Positions 43,738-52,972 of a stretch of DNA of 64,000 nt are shown piece by piece. The position numbers and the translations under genes were made by a program. The notes under the pieces are model-generated. The model was not told where the DNA came from and did not search any database. It saw only the letters and a list, made by a program, of their open reading frames with translations. The first letter of the stretch is position 1. Each line of letters opens with the position of its first letter. This DNA comes from RPQJ01 sp963793005 (GTDB lineage: Bacteria; Pseudomonadota; Gammaproteobacteria; Steroidobacterales; Steroidobacteraceae): assembly GCA_963793005.1 (NCBI GenBank), contig CAWBYP010000002.1:1922001-1986000 (forward strand), given 5' to 3'.

Positions 43738-44349
43738 TTATTGCCTGATTATGAAGCGCACCCACCCGGTGTCGCTGCGCTGGCCGCGCCAGTCGTAGCC
43801 CTGGAGCAGGATACGGTATTCGCCTGGTCCGAAAGCAGAGCTGTTCAGGGACAACCTGAGTTCGCGGTTGGAGTCCGGCGCCATGCGCTGGATTGTCATC
43901 ATGCGGCCCTGGTCCACCTTGTCGATGGTGACCGCGAAGCTGGTGAACTGCGAGTACCCGACAGGCAGGTACAGGTCGAGCATCAGCGGCGGCTCGGGCC
44001 AGCCGATCGATGCATCCGGCGCGGCCGACCAGCTGCGCGGGTTCGGTGTGATGCGGAGCGCACGCGCGGCAGTCGAAGCACGCAGCGTCAGGGTCTTGAC
44101 GCGAGCTTCGAGCTCTACGGCCTGTACCCGGTCGCGACGCGCGTGCAGCTGCGAAATCGCACCCAGCACCAGCAGCAGCATCGCGACCGCCGCCAGGGAC
44201 ACGACCGCCGCTGGCTTCTGCCACCACGCAAGTAGCATCTCCTCCACCGGCAGCGGCGGGCCCGGTGGCGGAGGGAGCGGCAGTTCGACCTGTACCGCGG
44301 GCTTTCTCGGCGCCGAAGTCTTTTTCTTCTTCAGTTTGCGTACGCTCAT
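43738..44349 (-). CDS. Hypothetical single-pass membrane protein
   Basis: 203 residues, unrecognised. A lysine-rich cytoplasmic start (SVRKLKKKKTSAPRK) and a proline-rich segment are followed by one membrane helix (about 48-66), a short coiled coil (RRDRVQAVELEARVKTLTLR) and a beta-rich periplasmic domain ending in GEYRILLQGYDWRGQRSDTGWVRFIIRQ. The start overlaps the previous gene's stop as ATGA, so the two act in one operon. Confidence 0.7.
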   Translation of the reverse strand: MSVRKLKKKKTSAPRKPAVQVELPLPPPPGPPLPVEEMLLAWWQKPAAVVSLAAVAMLLLVLGAISQLHARRDRVQAVELEARVKTLTLRASTAARALRITPNPRSWSAAPDASIGWPEPPLMLDLYLPVGYSQFTSFAVTIDKVDQGRMMTIQRMAPDSNRELRLSLNSSAFGPGEYRILLQGYDWRGQRSDTGWVRFIIRQ

Positions 44350-45107
44350 GCAGTCGTGTAGACGGTACCGCGTGTGCCGAATTCGAAGGGATCGGGTGTC
44401 CTGGCCAGGATGCGCTTCATCGCACGCAGCTCACGTTCGCGGATGATAGCCAGAAATTCCCCGGACCCGTCCATGGCCTTGAAGGCGTCGAGCCCCCGTT
44501 CGAGCAGGTCCTGCAGAGCCCCGAATCCTGCGGCGTGCGCCGGGCCGCGCGCGAAATGGACCAGTTTGTGTACGAAGGGCTTGTGCACGACCTTGTCGAG
44601 ATAGTCGCCGATGCTGCCGATCAGCTCGATCTGTCGCTCGCGGTCTTTCGCGCGTGCGGCGCGGCGGTAGCCGTCCGCGTAGGTCTCCACCGTGATCGGG
44701 CCCGGGGGCAAGTCCCTGACGACGGCTGCATCCAGTTCCTGGGACATGACCTCGAGGCCGACGGCAAGGCACAGCGCCCGCAGGGCCGGTCGAGGCAGCA
44801 GCCGTTCCATCACTCGCTGCACGCGCGCGAGGTCGCGGTCACGGCCACGCGGGTCGGACCCGCCGTACAGGTCCTCGAAGAAGAACTCCACGGCCCGGCG
44901 ATAGCGCGGGTTCGCTCGCAGGTCAGCATGGCTTCGAAGCAACCGTTGCGACTGCCAGCGCTGCAGTTCGGCGAGGCGCTGCGCGGCGGCGGTGTCGTTC
45001 GCGAAAGCATCGCGCAACACGGCATTACGTGCCAGCAGCCGGCCGAGTTCCCCCCGCGGCGCCTGCCCAGTCCCATCCTGTCCGGTCTCGATTCCGAGGA
45101 GTTTCAC
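44346..45107 (-). CDS. Conserved hypothetical protein
   Basis: 253 residues from GTG 45107 (VKLLGIETGQDGTG); an open extension to 45281 lacks protein-like composition. Mostly helical and arginine-rich. The block RRAVEFFFEDLYGGSDPRGRDRDLARVQRVMERLLP is distinctive, and patterns of this kind recur in uncharacterised gammaproteobacterial proteins. No catalytic motif is evident. It is the first gene of a three-gene unit with the membrane proteins at 43738 and 43538. Confidence 0.7.
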   Translation of the reverse strand: MKLLGIETGQDGTGQAPRGELGRLLARNAVLRDAFANDTAAAQRLAELQRWQSQRLLRSHADLRANPRYRRAVEFFFEDLYGGSDPRGRDRDLARVQRVMERLLPRPALRALCLAVGLEVMSQELDAAVVRDLPPGPITVETYADGYRRAARAKDRERQIELIGSIGDYLDKVVHKPFVHKLVHFARGPAHAAGFGALQDLLERGLDAFKAMDGSGEFLAIIRERELRAMKRILARTPDPFEFGTRGTVYTTA

Positions 45108-45350
45108 GGGGGCTATTGTCGCCGATTGGGGCCTCCGCGCCGCGTCAATCGGCAAGCACGTTTCAGGCCCGCGACGGCAGGGGAATAAGCCAGCCACCGG
45201 ACCCGGCCACCTGCCAAAATGCCCGGGATCGCCGATCATGCCCCCGCCCGCGTGCCACGTTGACCTAGGCCCGTTCGACACCTAAGGTAGCCCCAAAAAG
45301 GGGCAGGTCCGCGGACGGTCCTGCTGTTGCAGATCGACTGGGAGAATTCA

Positions 45351-47348
45351 ATGAGCTATTTCGTCACCGGCGCGACCGGGTTCATCGGCCGCTACCTGGT
45401 GCAGTCGCTGCTCAAGCGCGGCAAGGGCACGATCTACGTGCTGGTGCGGCCGAAGTCCGTCGGCAAGCTCGACGAACTGCGCGAGTTCTGGGGCAAGGAG
45501 AGCGTCAGGCGGGTCGTGCCGATCAAGGGCGACCTCGGCTCGCCGAAGCTGGGCATCGCGCCCGCCGACCTCCGCAAGCTCAAGGGCAAGGTGCAGCACT
45601 TCTTCCATCTCGGCGCCGTCTACGACATCGACGCGAGCGCAGAGACGATGAAGAAGGCGAACATCGTCGGCACGCAGGGCGCCCTCGATGTTGCCGCCGC
45701 CATCAATGCAGGCTGTTTCCACCTGGTGAGCTCGATCGCCGCCGCGGGCCTGTACCGCGGCACGTTCACCGAGGACATGTTCGAGGAAGCGGAGGACCTC
45801 GACCACCCGTACCACAGCACCAAGCACGATTCCGAGGGCATGGTGCGCGCAGACGGACGTGTTCCGTTCCGCATCTACCGCCCGGGTGCGGTGGTCGGTC
45901 ATTCGAAGACCGGCTTCATCGACAAGATCGACGGACCCTACTATTTCTTCAAGGCCCTGCAGAGGCTGCGTGAATCCTGGCCGCGCTGGGTCCCGCTGGT
46001 GGGTATCGAGGGCGGCTACATAAACCTGGTGCCGGTCGACTACGTCGTCGACGCGATGGACTACCTGGCCCACGCCAAGGGCCTCGACGGTCGTTGCTTC
46101 CACCTGACGGACCCGAAGCCGCGCCGCGTAGGCGCGGTGCTGAACATCTTCGCGCGCGCTGCGCACGCACCGGAGATGGCATTCCGGCTCGACTCGAAGG
46201 TCTTCGATATGGTGCCGGACAGCGTGCGCAAGACGGTGCAAAGGACCAGGCCGATACAGAACGTCTACGACCAGGTGCTGCGCGACCTGCAGGTGCCGAA
46301 GAGCGTCCTGCAGTTCATCAACTACCCGACGCGCTTCGACTCGACGGCCACGCAGAAGGCGCTCAAGAAATCCCGGATCCACCTGCCTCCGCTCGAGGAC
46401 TATGCGTGGCGACTGTGGGATTACTGGGAGCGCCACCTCGATCCGGACCTCACCATCGATCGCAGCCTGCGCGGGGCGATCCGCGGCAAGGTGGTGGTCA
46501 TTACCGGCGGATCCTCGGGCATCGGCGAGGCCGCGGCGATCCGCATCGCGGAGGCCGGCGGCAAGGTCGTGGTCGTGGCGCGCGACGAGGACAAGCTGGC
46601 CGAAGTCAGGCAGAAGATCCAGGAAGGTGGCGGTTTCATTAAGACCTATTCCTGCGACATCACCGACCTTGCGGCGAACGACAAGCTCGCGAAGGACATC
46701 CTGAAGGAGTTCGGCCAGGTGGACGTGCTGGTGAACAATGCCGGCCGTTCGATCCGCCGCTCGCTCGCGCTCTCCTACGATCGCTTCCACGACTTCGAAC
46801 GCACGATGCAGCTGAACTATTTCGCCTGCGTGCGCCTGACGATGAACCTGCTTCCGTCAATGACCGCGCGCAAGCAGGGGCACGTTATCAACGTTTCCTC
46901 GATCGGCGTCCTGACCAACGCCCCGCGGTTTTCGGCCTACGTCTCGTCGAAGGCCGCGCTCGAGTCGTTCGCACGCTGTGCCGCCGCGGAATTCCACGAC
47001 GAGGGCGTGCACTTCACGATCATCAACATGCCGCTGGTGCGCACGCCGATGATTGCGCCGACCAAGATCTACGAGGAAATGCCGACCATCATCACGCCGG
47101 ATGAGGCGGCCGACATGATCGCGGATGCCATCATCCGCAAGCCGCAGCGTATCGCGACGCGCCTTGGCCTGATGGCGGAGATCATGCACCTGGTGATGCC
47201 GAAGATGTCGGAGGTCGTGATGAACTCCGCCTACCGTATGTTCCCCGACTCCGCGGCGGCCGAAGGCAAGAAGGACGGAGGGTCACAACGAGGCCCGACC
47301 AGGGAGGCGATGATCTTCGCTTCGCTGATGCGAGGCATCCACTGGTAG
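45351..47348 (+). CDS. Two-domain fatty acyl-CoA reductase (SDR-SDR fusion)
   Basis: 665-residue fusion of two short-chain dehydrogenase modules. The N-terminal extended SDR has GATGFIG (7-13) and YHSTK (Y154, K158); the C-terminal classical SDR has GGSSGIG (386-392), NNAG (462-465) and YVSSK (Y530, K534). The layout, length and many segments (for example EDMFEEAEDLDHPY and YDRFHDFERTMQLNY) resemble the Marinobacter fatty acyl-CoA reductase that makes fatty alcohols for wax esters. That resemblance is from memory, not a search. A GGGAG site precedes ATG 45351. Confidence 0.85.
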   Translation: MSYFVTGATGFIGRYLVQSLLKRGKGTIYVLVRPKSVGKLDELREFWGKESVRRVVPIKGDLGSPKLGIAPADLRKLKGKVQHFFHLGAVYDIDASAETMKKANIVGTQGALDVAAAINAGCFHLVSSIAAAGLYRGTFTEDMFEEAEDLDHPYHSTKHDSEGMVRADGRVPFRIYRPGAVVGHSKTGFIDKIDGPYYFFKALQRLRESWPRWVPLVGIEGGYINLVPVDYVVDAMDYLAHAKGLDGRCFHLTDPKPRRVGAVLNIFARAAHAPEMAFRLDSKVFDMVPDSVRKTVQRTRPIQNVYDQVLRDLQVPKSVLQFINYPTRFDSTATQKALKKSRIHLPPLEDYAWRLWDYWERHLDPDLTIDRSLRGAIRGKVVVITGGSSGIGEAAAIRIAEAGGKVVVVARDEDKLAEVRQKIQEGGGFIKTYSCDITDLAANDKLAKDILKEFGQVDVLVNNAGRSIRRSLALSYDRFHDFERTMQLNYFACVRLTMNLLPSMTARKQGHVINVSSIGVLTNAPRFSAYVSSKAALESFARCAAAEFHDEGVHFTIINMPLVRTPMIAPTKIYEEMPTIITPDEAADMIADAIIRKPQRIATRLGLMAEIMHLVMPKMSEVVMNSAYRMFPDSAAAEGKKDGGSQRGPTREAMIFASLMRGIHW

Positions 47349-47386
47349 CGCGACCCATGGCGGACACACAGGAAGGAGGCGGGCAT

Positions 47387-48082
47387 TTGCGAGCTGCGAC
47401 GGGAATCCTGCTTTTGCTCGCTTGCATGCTGCCCCCGCCGGCGGCCTTTGCGAAGGACCAGAACTCCGTGCAGAACGAATGCCGGCGTGAGGCGGAGCGA
47501 CGCGGGTATTCCGTGCTTCAGTCGCGCAATTTCCGCAAGGACGGGGACGGCTGGTCGCTGGAGCTGCAGGCCCGCGACCACAAGGGCCGTGTCACCTGGG
47601 GTAAATGCTTCGTCGAGAATCGCAGCGGCGACGTCAGCCTGTACGGTTTCGGCTGGGGTGGCAGCGATGCCGGCAGCACCTTCGACTTCTATTGTGCGTC
47701 CCCGGACTACAAGTACCGTGAGTGCCAGTTGCCGGTCGCCGGCCGTGCCACGCTGGTGAAGAAGAAGTCGGACGCATCCTGCGTGGAGAACCGCGACTGG
47801 GGCCAGCGCAACGACCGCCTGTGGGTGGACCATGGATGTCGCGGAGATTTCCAGGTCGTGCGCCACGGAGGCGGCGCGGCGCCTGGCGGGCCGGCGGTCG
47901 CCGAGCGCGCCTGCCTCAAGGAAGCGGAGCGGCAGGGGTTGCGCGTGGTGAGCCGGCAGAAAGCCCACTCGCTGCCGGGAGGCTACGGTTTCAGCATGAT
48001 CGTACGGCGGGGAAACCAGCCGCAGCAGCCCGCGCACTGCGCGTACCTGTTCTCGTCCGGCAGGGCCACGCTCAACTACTAG
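47387..48082 (+). CDS. DUF3011-containing secreted protein
   Basis: 231 residues from TTG 47387, which follows a strong GGAAGGAGG ribosome site and begins directly with a signal peptide (RAATGILLLLACMLPPPAAFA). ATG 47357 is the alternative. The centre, YCASPDYKYRECQLPVAGRATLVKKKSDASC followed by WGQRNDRLWVDHGCRGDF, matches the DUF3011 pattern with conserved cysteines. It is probably a disulphide-bonded periplasmic protein of unknown role, 38 bp after the reductase gene. Confidence 0.75.
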   Translation: MRAATGILLLLACMLPPPAAFAKDQNSVQNECRREAERRGYSVLQSRNFRKDGDGWSLELQARDHKGRVTWGKCFVENRSGDVSLYGFGWGGSDAGSTFDFYCASPDYKYRECQLPVAGRATLVKKKSDASCVENRDWGQRNDRLWVDHGCRGDFQVVRHGGGAAPGGPAVAERACLKEAERQGLRVVSRQKAHSLPGGYGFSMIVRRGNQPQQPAHCAYLFSSGRATLNY

Positions 48083-48225
48083 GGTCCGCGCCAGCCGCCA
48101 TTCCGGCGCGAATCGGCACATTGGTGCCTGTCGCCGCGCGCATTCCTCGTGCGAGCATCACGCAGGGCCGCAATGGATGCGGCCGTCGGGATGCATGGCC
48201 CATGGAGGGCCGCCAGGGAGCGGGC

Positions 48226-48450
48226 GTGAGTGCGCTGGTTATCGCTGTGGTCGCGCTGGTCGCGGCACTGCTTGCATCATCTGCGGTGAAGCGCAGGGCG
48301 GCCAGGCGGGCAGCCGAGGCGCGCGAGCGTGCGCGCCGCCGCCGCCGCCGGATGCCGGTCGTTTCGGCCAACGTTCGCGGGCTGCCGCGCGATGACGAAC
48401 CGGACCTGTGGACGAGTGAGGGGCCGGTCGGCAAGGATCGTGTCGCCTAG
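48226..48450 (+). CDS. Small membrane protein (74 aa)
   Basis: GTG 48226 with AGGGAG upstream gives 74 residues: one N-terminal helix (ALVIAVVALVAALLASSAV), then a long arginine-rich segment (RRAARRAAEARERARRRRRR) and an acidic tail. ATG 48202 is the alternative start. Function unknown. Its TAG stop shares the palindrome CTAG (48447-48450) with the stop of the convergent lipid kinase gene. Confidence 0.5.
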   Translation: MSALVIAVVALVAALLASSAVKRRAARRAAEARERARRRRRRMPVVSANVRGLPRDDEPDLWTSEGPVGKDRVA

Positions 48451-49427
48451 CCGGTCCAACGCGCGCGGTAAGTGGAAGGACTTGATGCCACAGCGCCGGC
48501 AGCAGAGATGCCGGGCCGTACGACAACGCGCAGCGCCTGGCTCAGCAGCGAGAACTCAGCGGGCGTGCTGCCCGCCATCTGGCCGTCGACCTGGACCCCG
48601 GTCTGCGGGTCCGCCTCGATGCACACCCGCGCCGCGCGGACGTGCCGCACTGCCGGATCGCCGAGAATGGTGCCACGATACAACTTCACGAGTTTCGGCA
48701 GCACGGCGAGCAGCCCGAGTTCCTGCACCATGACCACGTCGAGCAGGCCGTCGTCCATGCGGGCCACCGGCGCGACGTGCATCCGGTTGCCGCAGTACTG
48801 GGCGTTGGCCGCAAATACCAGCAGCATCGGCCCGTCGAACCTGGTCCCGTCGGCGTCCACGCGGAAGCGGGGCGCGCGGTATGAAACGAGGCCGCTGATC
48901 GCGACCCGCAGGTAGGTGAGCGCAGATGGAATCGGCCGTGGCAGGCGCGCCGTCATGTGGGCGTCGTAGCCGGCACCGGCGACGTTGATGAACCAGCGGC
49001 GTCGCTGGCCCGATCCCGGATAGTCCACGATACCGACGTCGTGCAGCATCGTGCCGCCCGCGGTGATGGCTGAGACGACGTCAGCGGGTCTGCGGCCGAT
49101 GCCCAGCGACCTGGCCCAGTCGTTGCCGGTCCCGGTCGGCGCGACCGCGAGGGTCACCGCGCGCGTATCGGCGAGTCCTGCATTCATCACGCCGTTCACC
49201 ACGTCGTTGACCGATCCGTCGCCGCCCGCGGCGATCAGCCGTCGCCGGCCCTGCTGTACCGCGCGTCGGGCGATGGACTCACCCTCGTGCGGCTGGCAGG
49301 TGCGCACCACCTCGAGCGGAACCTGCGCGGCCCGCAGCGCTGCCTCGATCCCGCCCCAGTTGTGGCGCGACCCGGCGAGTCCCGAGTTGGGATTGACGAT
49401 CGCGAGCCAGTCCCCGGGAGCGGTCAT
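48447..49427 (-). CDS. Diacylglycerol kinase-family lipid kinase (YegS/BmrU-like)
   Basis: 326-residue member of the DAGK catalytic-domain family, which phosphorylates lipids such as diacylglycerol or phosphatidylglycerol, or sphingosine-like bases. Motifs: IVNPNSGLAG at the N-terminus, the nucleotide loop AAGGDGSVNDVVNGVMN, and PTGTGNDWARSLGI. The C-terminal half contains VDGQMAGSTPAEFSL. The substrate cannot be predicted. It precedes no obvious partner; the DUF4124 gene lies 15 bp upstream. Confidence 0.85.
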   Translation of the reverse strand: MTAPGDWLAIVNPNSGLAGSRHNWGGIEAALRAAQVPLEVVRTCQPHEGESIARRAVQQGRRRLIAAGGDGSVNDVVNGVMNAGLADTRAVTLAVAPTGTGNDWARSLGIGRRPADVVSAITAGGTMLHDVGIVDYPGSGQRRRWFINVAGAGYDAHMTARLPRPIPSALTYLRVAISGLVSYRAPRFRVDADGTRFDGPMLLVFAANAQYCGNRMHVAPVARMDDGLLDVVMVQELGLLAVLPKLVKLYRGTILGDPAVRHVRAARVCIEADPQTGVQVDGQMAGSTPAEFSLLSQALRVVVRPGISAAGAVASSPSTYRARWTG

Positions 49428-49442
49428 CGGGGCTGGGCTGCC

Positions 49443-50030
49443 TCACTGCACCGGAGCGATGCAGTGCGCGTCCACGAACGCCTGTTGCTCGCGTACCTGC
49501 TCGGGTGTGGCCTGCACCCGTTTCGCGGACATGTCCGCAAGTGTGTTGCGGGCGCCGACGCACTCCGGGCCGTTGGCAACGCGCAGCTGCGCGGCCATCT
49601 CCTCCTGCTCGCGTCTGCGGGCCGGATCACCGCTGCAGTTCGCGGCAGCGGTCTGCTTCAGGCGGGTGATTTCCGACGGGCTGGTGGGCTGCGTGCCGCT
49701 GGTCAGGCGGTCGAGCGCCTCCAGCGCGATGACGCACTCGCGATTGCGCAGGCTGGCGAGAACCTCCGAGCGGCTGGCGGCCTGGGCCGGTGAGGCAGTC
49801 GACGGCCTGCCGGTTCCGCCGGACGACTTGTTGCTGCCACCACCCGACGTCGAACCTACGTTCAGCGCCTCGTATTTCACTCCGGGAGGTGGCTTGGTGC
49901 TGGACAGGTGCATGGTGCCCTCGTCGTCGACCCACTTGTAGATGGTGGATGCAGACGCCGGCGCGGCCAGGGCCGCACCGAGCAGCAGGGCCACCACGGC
50001 ATGTCGGAATCTGGGTCGGCCTGGAGTCAC
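49443..50030 (-). CDS. DUF4124 domain-containing secreted protein
   Basis: 195 residues from GTG 50030. A signal peptide (residues 1-27, ending ASAS) is followed by the DUF4124 core STIYKWVDDEGTMHLSSTKPPPG, a Gly/Ser linker and a helical C-terminal domain with paired cysteines (RNRECVIALEALDRL, NGPECVGARN, VDAHCIAPVQ). DUF4124 proteins are periplasmic and of unknown function. It lies between the lipid kinase and the korB end, in the same direction. Confidence 0.8.
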   Translation of the reverse strand: MTPGRPRFRHAVVALLLGAALAAPASASTIYKWVDDEGTMHLSSTKPPPGVKYEALNVGSTSGGGSNKSSGGTGRPSTASPAQAASRSEVLASLRNRECVIALEALDRLTSGTQPTSPSEITRLKQTAAANCSGDPARRREQEEMAAQLRVANGPECVGARNTLADMSAKRVQATPEQVREQQAFVDAHCIAPVQ

Positions 50031-50067
50031 TTGCGGATGTTAGCGCGTCCGCTGCCTTGCGTGCGGC

Positions 50068-51123
50068 TCAGGCGTAGCGCTTCAGGATCTTCGCAAGCCC
50101 GGCAGAGCCCGGGTGCAGCTTTTCGTACGGCACCTGGTTCAGGGGGACATCAGTGGTGTCCGCCATCGCGTGCATGTCGGGGCCGCTGGAGGAGACGAAG
50201 ATCAACCCGGTGACGTGCTCGCCCTGGCGCAGCTTGGTGCGCAGGTACTCGAAGGCCTTGCCGCGATGCGTCGGGTCGTAGTCCTTGTCGAGTTTCCGCA
50301 GCACTATCTGGCTGCCGTCGTGCATCTGCACCGGCAGCGCCTCGCCCTCGGCGTAGGACGCGAGGATCTCGCGGCGCGGCGGGATGTAGTCGGCGTGCAC
50401 GGCCTCGTGGTAGTGCTCGCGCGTGAATGCGTAGCTCTTGGTAGAGCCGACGTGGTCGTTGAACGTCACGCAGGGCGAGATCACGTCGATCATCGCGAAG
50501 CCCTTGTGCATCAGCCCGGCGCGGATCAGCGGCACCAGCTGCTCCTTGTCGCCGGAGAAGCTGCGCGCGATGAACGTGCCGCCCAGCGACAGCGCCGCGA
50601 GGCAGGGGTCGACCGGCGACTGCTGGTTCTCCTCGCCCTTCTTCGACTTCGTGCCGATGTCGGCCGACGCCGAGAACTGGCCCTTGGTGAGGCCGTAAAC
50701 GCCATTGTTCTCGCACAGGTACAGCATGTTTACGTTGCGGCGGATCGCGTGCGCGAACTGGCCGAAGCCGATCGAGAGGGAATCGCCGTCGCCCGACACG
50801 CCGATGTAATAGAGGTCCTTGTTGGCTGCATTCGCCCCGGTCGCGACCGAGGGCATCCGGCCGTGCACGCCGTTGAAGCCGTGCGAGCCACTGGCGAAAT
50901 ACGCGGTGGTCTTCGAGGAGCAGCCGATGCCCGAGAGCTTCACCAGCTGCTCGGGCTGCATGTTCAAGCCCCACAGCGCCTCGATGATCGAGGCGGTGAC
51001 GGAGTCGTGCCCGCAGCCGGCGCACAAGGTCGACATCGCGCCCTCGTAGTCGCGGCGCGTGAGCCCGAGCTCGTTGGTCGGCAGGTCCGGGTGGCGGACC
51101 TTCGGCTTGTTGATGAATGACAT
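50068..51123 (-). CDS. korB: 2-oxoacid:ferredoxin oxidoreductase, beta subunit
   Basis: Thiamine-diphosphate subunit of a 2-oxoglutarate (or related 2-oxoacid) ferredoxin oxidoreductase. 351 residues from ATG 51123. TPP/Mg binding is visible as IGVSGDGDSLSIG...ENNGVYGLTKGQ, and CAGCGHD and GIGCSSK supply Fe-S cysteines. The protein is longer than the roughly 290-residue archaeal type. It follows korA after 10 bp. 2-Oxoglutarate is the likeliest substrate, but branched-chain or pyruvate use cannot be excluded. Confidence 0.87.
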   Translation of the reverse strand: MSFINKPKVRHPDLPTNELGLTRRDYEGAMSTLCAGCGHDSVTASIIEALWGLNMQPEQLVKLSGIGCSSKTTAYFASGSHGFNGVHGRMPSVATGANAANKDLYYIGVSGDGDSLSIGFGQFAHAIRRNVNMLYLCENNGVYGLTKGQFSASADIGTKSKKGEENQQSPVDPCLAALSLGGTFIARSFSGDKEQLVPLIRAGLMHKGFAMIDVISPCVTFNDHVGSTKSYAFTREHYHEAVHADYIPPRREILASYAEGEALPVQMHDGSQIVLRKLDKDYDPTHRGKAFEYLRTKLRQGEHVTGLIFVSSSGPDMHAMADTTDVPLNQVPYEKLHPGSAGLAKILKRYA

Positions 51124-51133
51124 CCGGTGGTCC

Positions 51134-52972
51134 TCAGGCGCTCGCCGCCGCCTTGCGCTGCGCGTCGCCGAGCTCCGCCAGCACGGCCAGCAGGATCTCG
51201 TGTGACGTAATGGGCAGGCCGCTGTAATGCAGTATCGAGTGCAGCTTCGATTTCGGTACGTCCGTCTCGAGCGTGAGCAGCGATCGCAGCTGCGCGTCGC
51301 GGTTCTGTTCGACGACGAAGATCTTCTCGTGCGAGGCGAGGAACGACTCAACCTCCAGCGAGAACGGGAAGGCGCGGATCCTCATGTAATCCACCGCGAT
51401 GCCGTGGCGGGCCAGCATGTCCGTGGCCTCGCGCACCGCGCCGTGGCTGCTGCCGACTGCCACCAGCGCTACCGACTCGCTACCGCTGCCCTCGATCAAC
51501 GGGGGCGGCACGTACGTCCGCGCGAGCTTGAACTTGCGCACCAGCCGGTCGAGCACCACCTGGTACTCGGTGGAGTCCTCGGTGTAGCCGCCGTACTGGT
51601 TGTGCCCCGACCCTCGCGTGAAATACGCGCCCTTGGGGCTCACGCCCGGAAGCGTCCGGTACGGGATGGCGTCGTCGTCGATGTCGAGGTAGCGGTAGAA
51701 CTTCGGCAGCTCCTCGATCTGCTGTTTCGTCAGCATCTTGCCGCGGTCCGGCCGGTAGGCGTCGTCCCACTTGAGTTCAGGGCACATCCAGTCGTTCATG
51801 CCGATGTCGAGGTCGGACATCACGAACACTGGTGTCTGCAGGCGCTCGGCGAGGTCGAAAGCCTGCACGGCCATGTAGAAGCATTCCTCGGGATCCGACG
51901 GGAACAGCAGCACGTGCTTGGTGTCGCCGTGCGAGGCATAAGCGCACATCATGATGTCGCACTGCTGGGTGCGGGTCGGCATGCCGGTCGAGGGACCGAC
52001 ACGCTGCACGTCGAAGATCACTGCAGGGATCTCGGCATAGTAGGCGAGCCCGATGAACTCGCTCATCAGCGAGATGCCGGGGCCGCTGGTGGCGGTAAAC
52101 GCGCGCGCGCCGTTCCAGTTGGCGCCGAGCACCATGCCGATCGCCGAGAGTTCGTCCTCGGCCTGGATCACCGCGTAGTTGGCCTTGCCGGTCTCCGGGT
52201 CGACGCGCAGCTTCGCGCAGAAGCCCTTGAATGCGTCCATCAGCGAGGTGGACGGCGTGATCGGGTACCAGGGGCCCACGGTCGCGCCCGCATACACCGC
52301 GCCGAGCCCCGCCGCGGTGTTGCCGTCGATCATGATGTGGCCGGCGGTACTGTCCATGCGCTCGAGCCGCAGCGGCAGCGGGCAGGGCAGCCTGGCCTTC
52401 GCGTAGTCGTGGCCCAGCTGCACCGCCTTCATGTTGGCCTCTACCAGAGCAGGCTTCTTCGCATAGGTTTCGGTCAGCAGCTGGCGGATCACCTCGACGT
52501 CGATGTCGAGCAGCGCGGCCAGCACGCCTGCGTACACGATGTTCTTCATCAGGATGCGGTTGCGCACGCCGACGAAGTTCTCGTTGCACAGCTTCGCGAG
52601 CGGCACGCCGAGGATGGTGATGTCCTCGCGTGACAGCACGCTCGCACGCGGCCAGGTGGAGTCGTAGAGCAGGAAGCCGCCCGCCGAGACCTCGCGCACG
52701 TCCTTGTGGTAGGTCTCGGCGTTCATCGCCACCATCAGGTCCACGCGGCCGGATCGGGCCACGTAGCCGTCCTTCGTCACGCGGATCTCGTACCAGGTGG
52801 GCAGGCCCTGGATGTTGGACGGGAAGTAGTTCTTCCCCATCACCGGCACGCCCATGCGGAAGATGGCCTTCATCAACAGCGAGTTGGCACTGGCGGAACC
52901 GGTGCCGTTGACGTTCGCCAGCTTGATGACGAAGTCGTTTACGCGGTCTTGCGGCTTTGCGGTCGTGGCCAT
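51134..52972 (-). CDS. korA: 2-oxoacid:ferredoxin oxidoreductase, fused gamma-alpha subunit
   Basis: 612 residues. The N-terminal part (about 1-190) is the gamma domain (VNDFVIKLANVNGTGSASAN, YFPSNIQGLPTWYEIRV). The rest is the alpha subunit, with YAGATVGPWYPITPSTSLMDAF, QAEDELSAIGMVLGANWNGARAFTATSGPGISLM and DVQRVGPSTGMPTRTQQCD. Together with KorB it decarboxylates 2-oxoacids to acyl-CoA and reduces ferredoxin. Its start lies 34 bp inside the upstream flavoprotein gene, so translation is coupled. Confidence 0.88.
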   Translation of the reverse strand: MATTAKPQDRVNDFVIKLANVNGTGSASANSLLMKAIFRMGVPVMGKNYFPSNIQGLPTWYEIRVTKDGYVARSGRVDLMVAMNAETYHKDVREVSAGGFLLYDSTWPRASVLSREDITILGVPLAKLCNENFVGVRNRILMKNIVYAGVLAALLDIDVEVIRQLLTETYAKKPALVEANMKAVQLGHDYAKARLPCPLPLRLERMDSTAGHIMIDGNTAAGLGAVYAGATVGPWYPITPSTSLMDAFKGFCAKLRVDPETGKANYAVIQAEDELSAIGMVLGANWNGARAFTATSGPGISLMSEFIGLAYYAEIPAVIFDVQRVGPSTGMPTRTQQCDIMMCAYASHGDTKHVLLFPSDPEECFYMAVQAFDLAERLQTPVFVMSDLDIGMNDWMCPELKWDDAYRPDRGKMLTKQQIEELPKFYRYLDIDDDAIPYRTLPGVSPKGAYFTRGSGHNQYGGYTEDSTEYQVVLDRLVRKFKLARTYVPPPLIEGSGSESVALVAVGSSHGAVREATDMLARHGIAVDYMRIRAFPFSLEVESFLASHEKIFVVEQNRDAQLRSLLTLETDVPKSKLHSILHYSGLPITSHEILLAVLAELGDAQRKAAASA

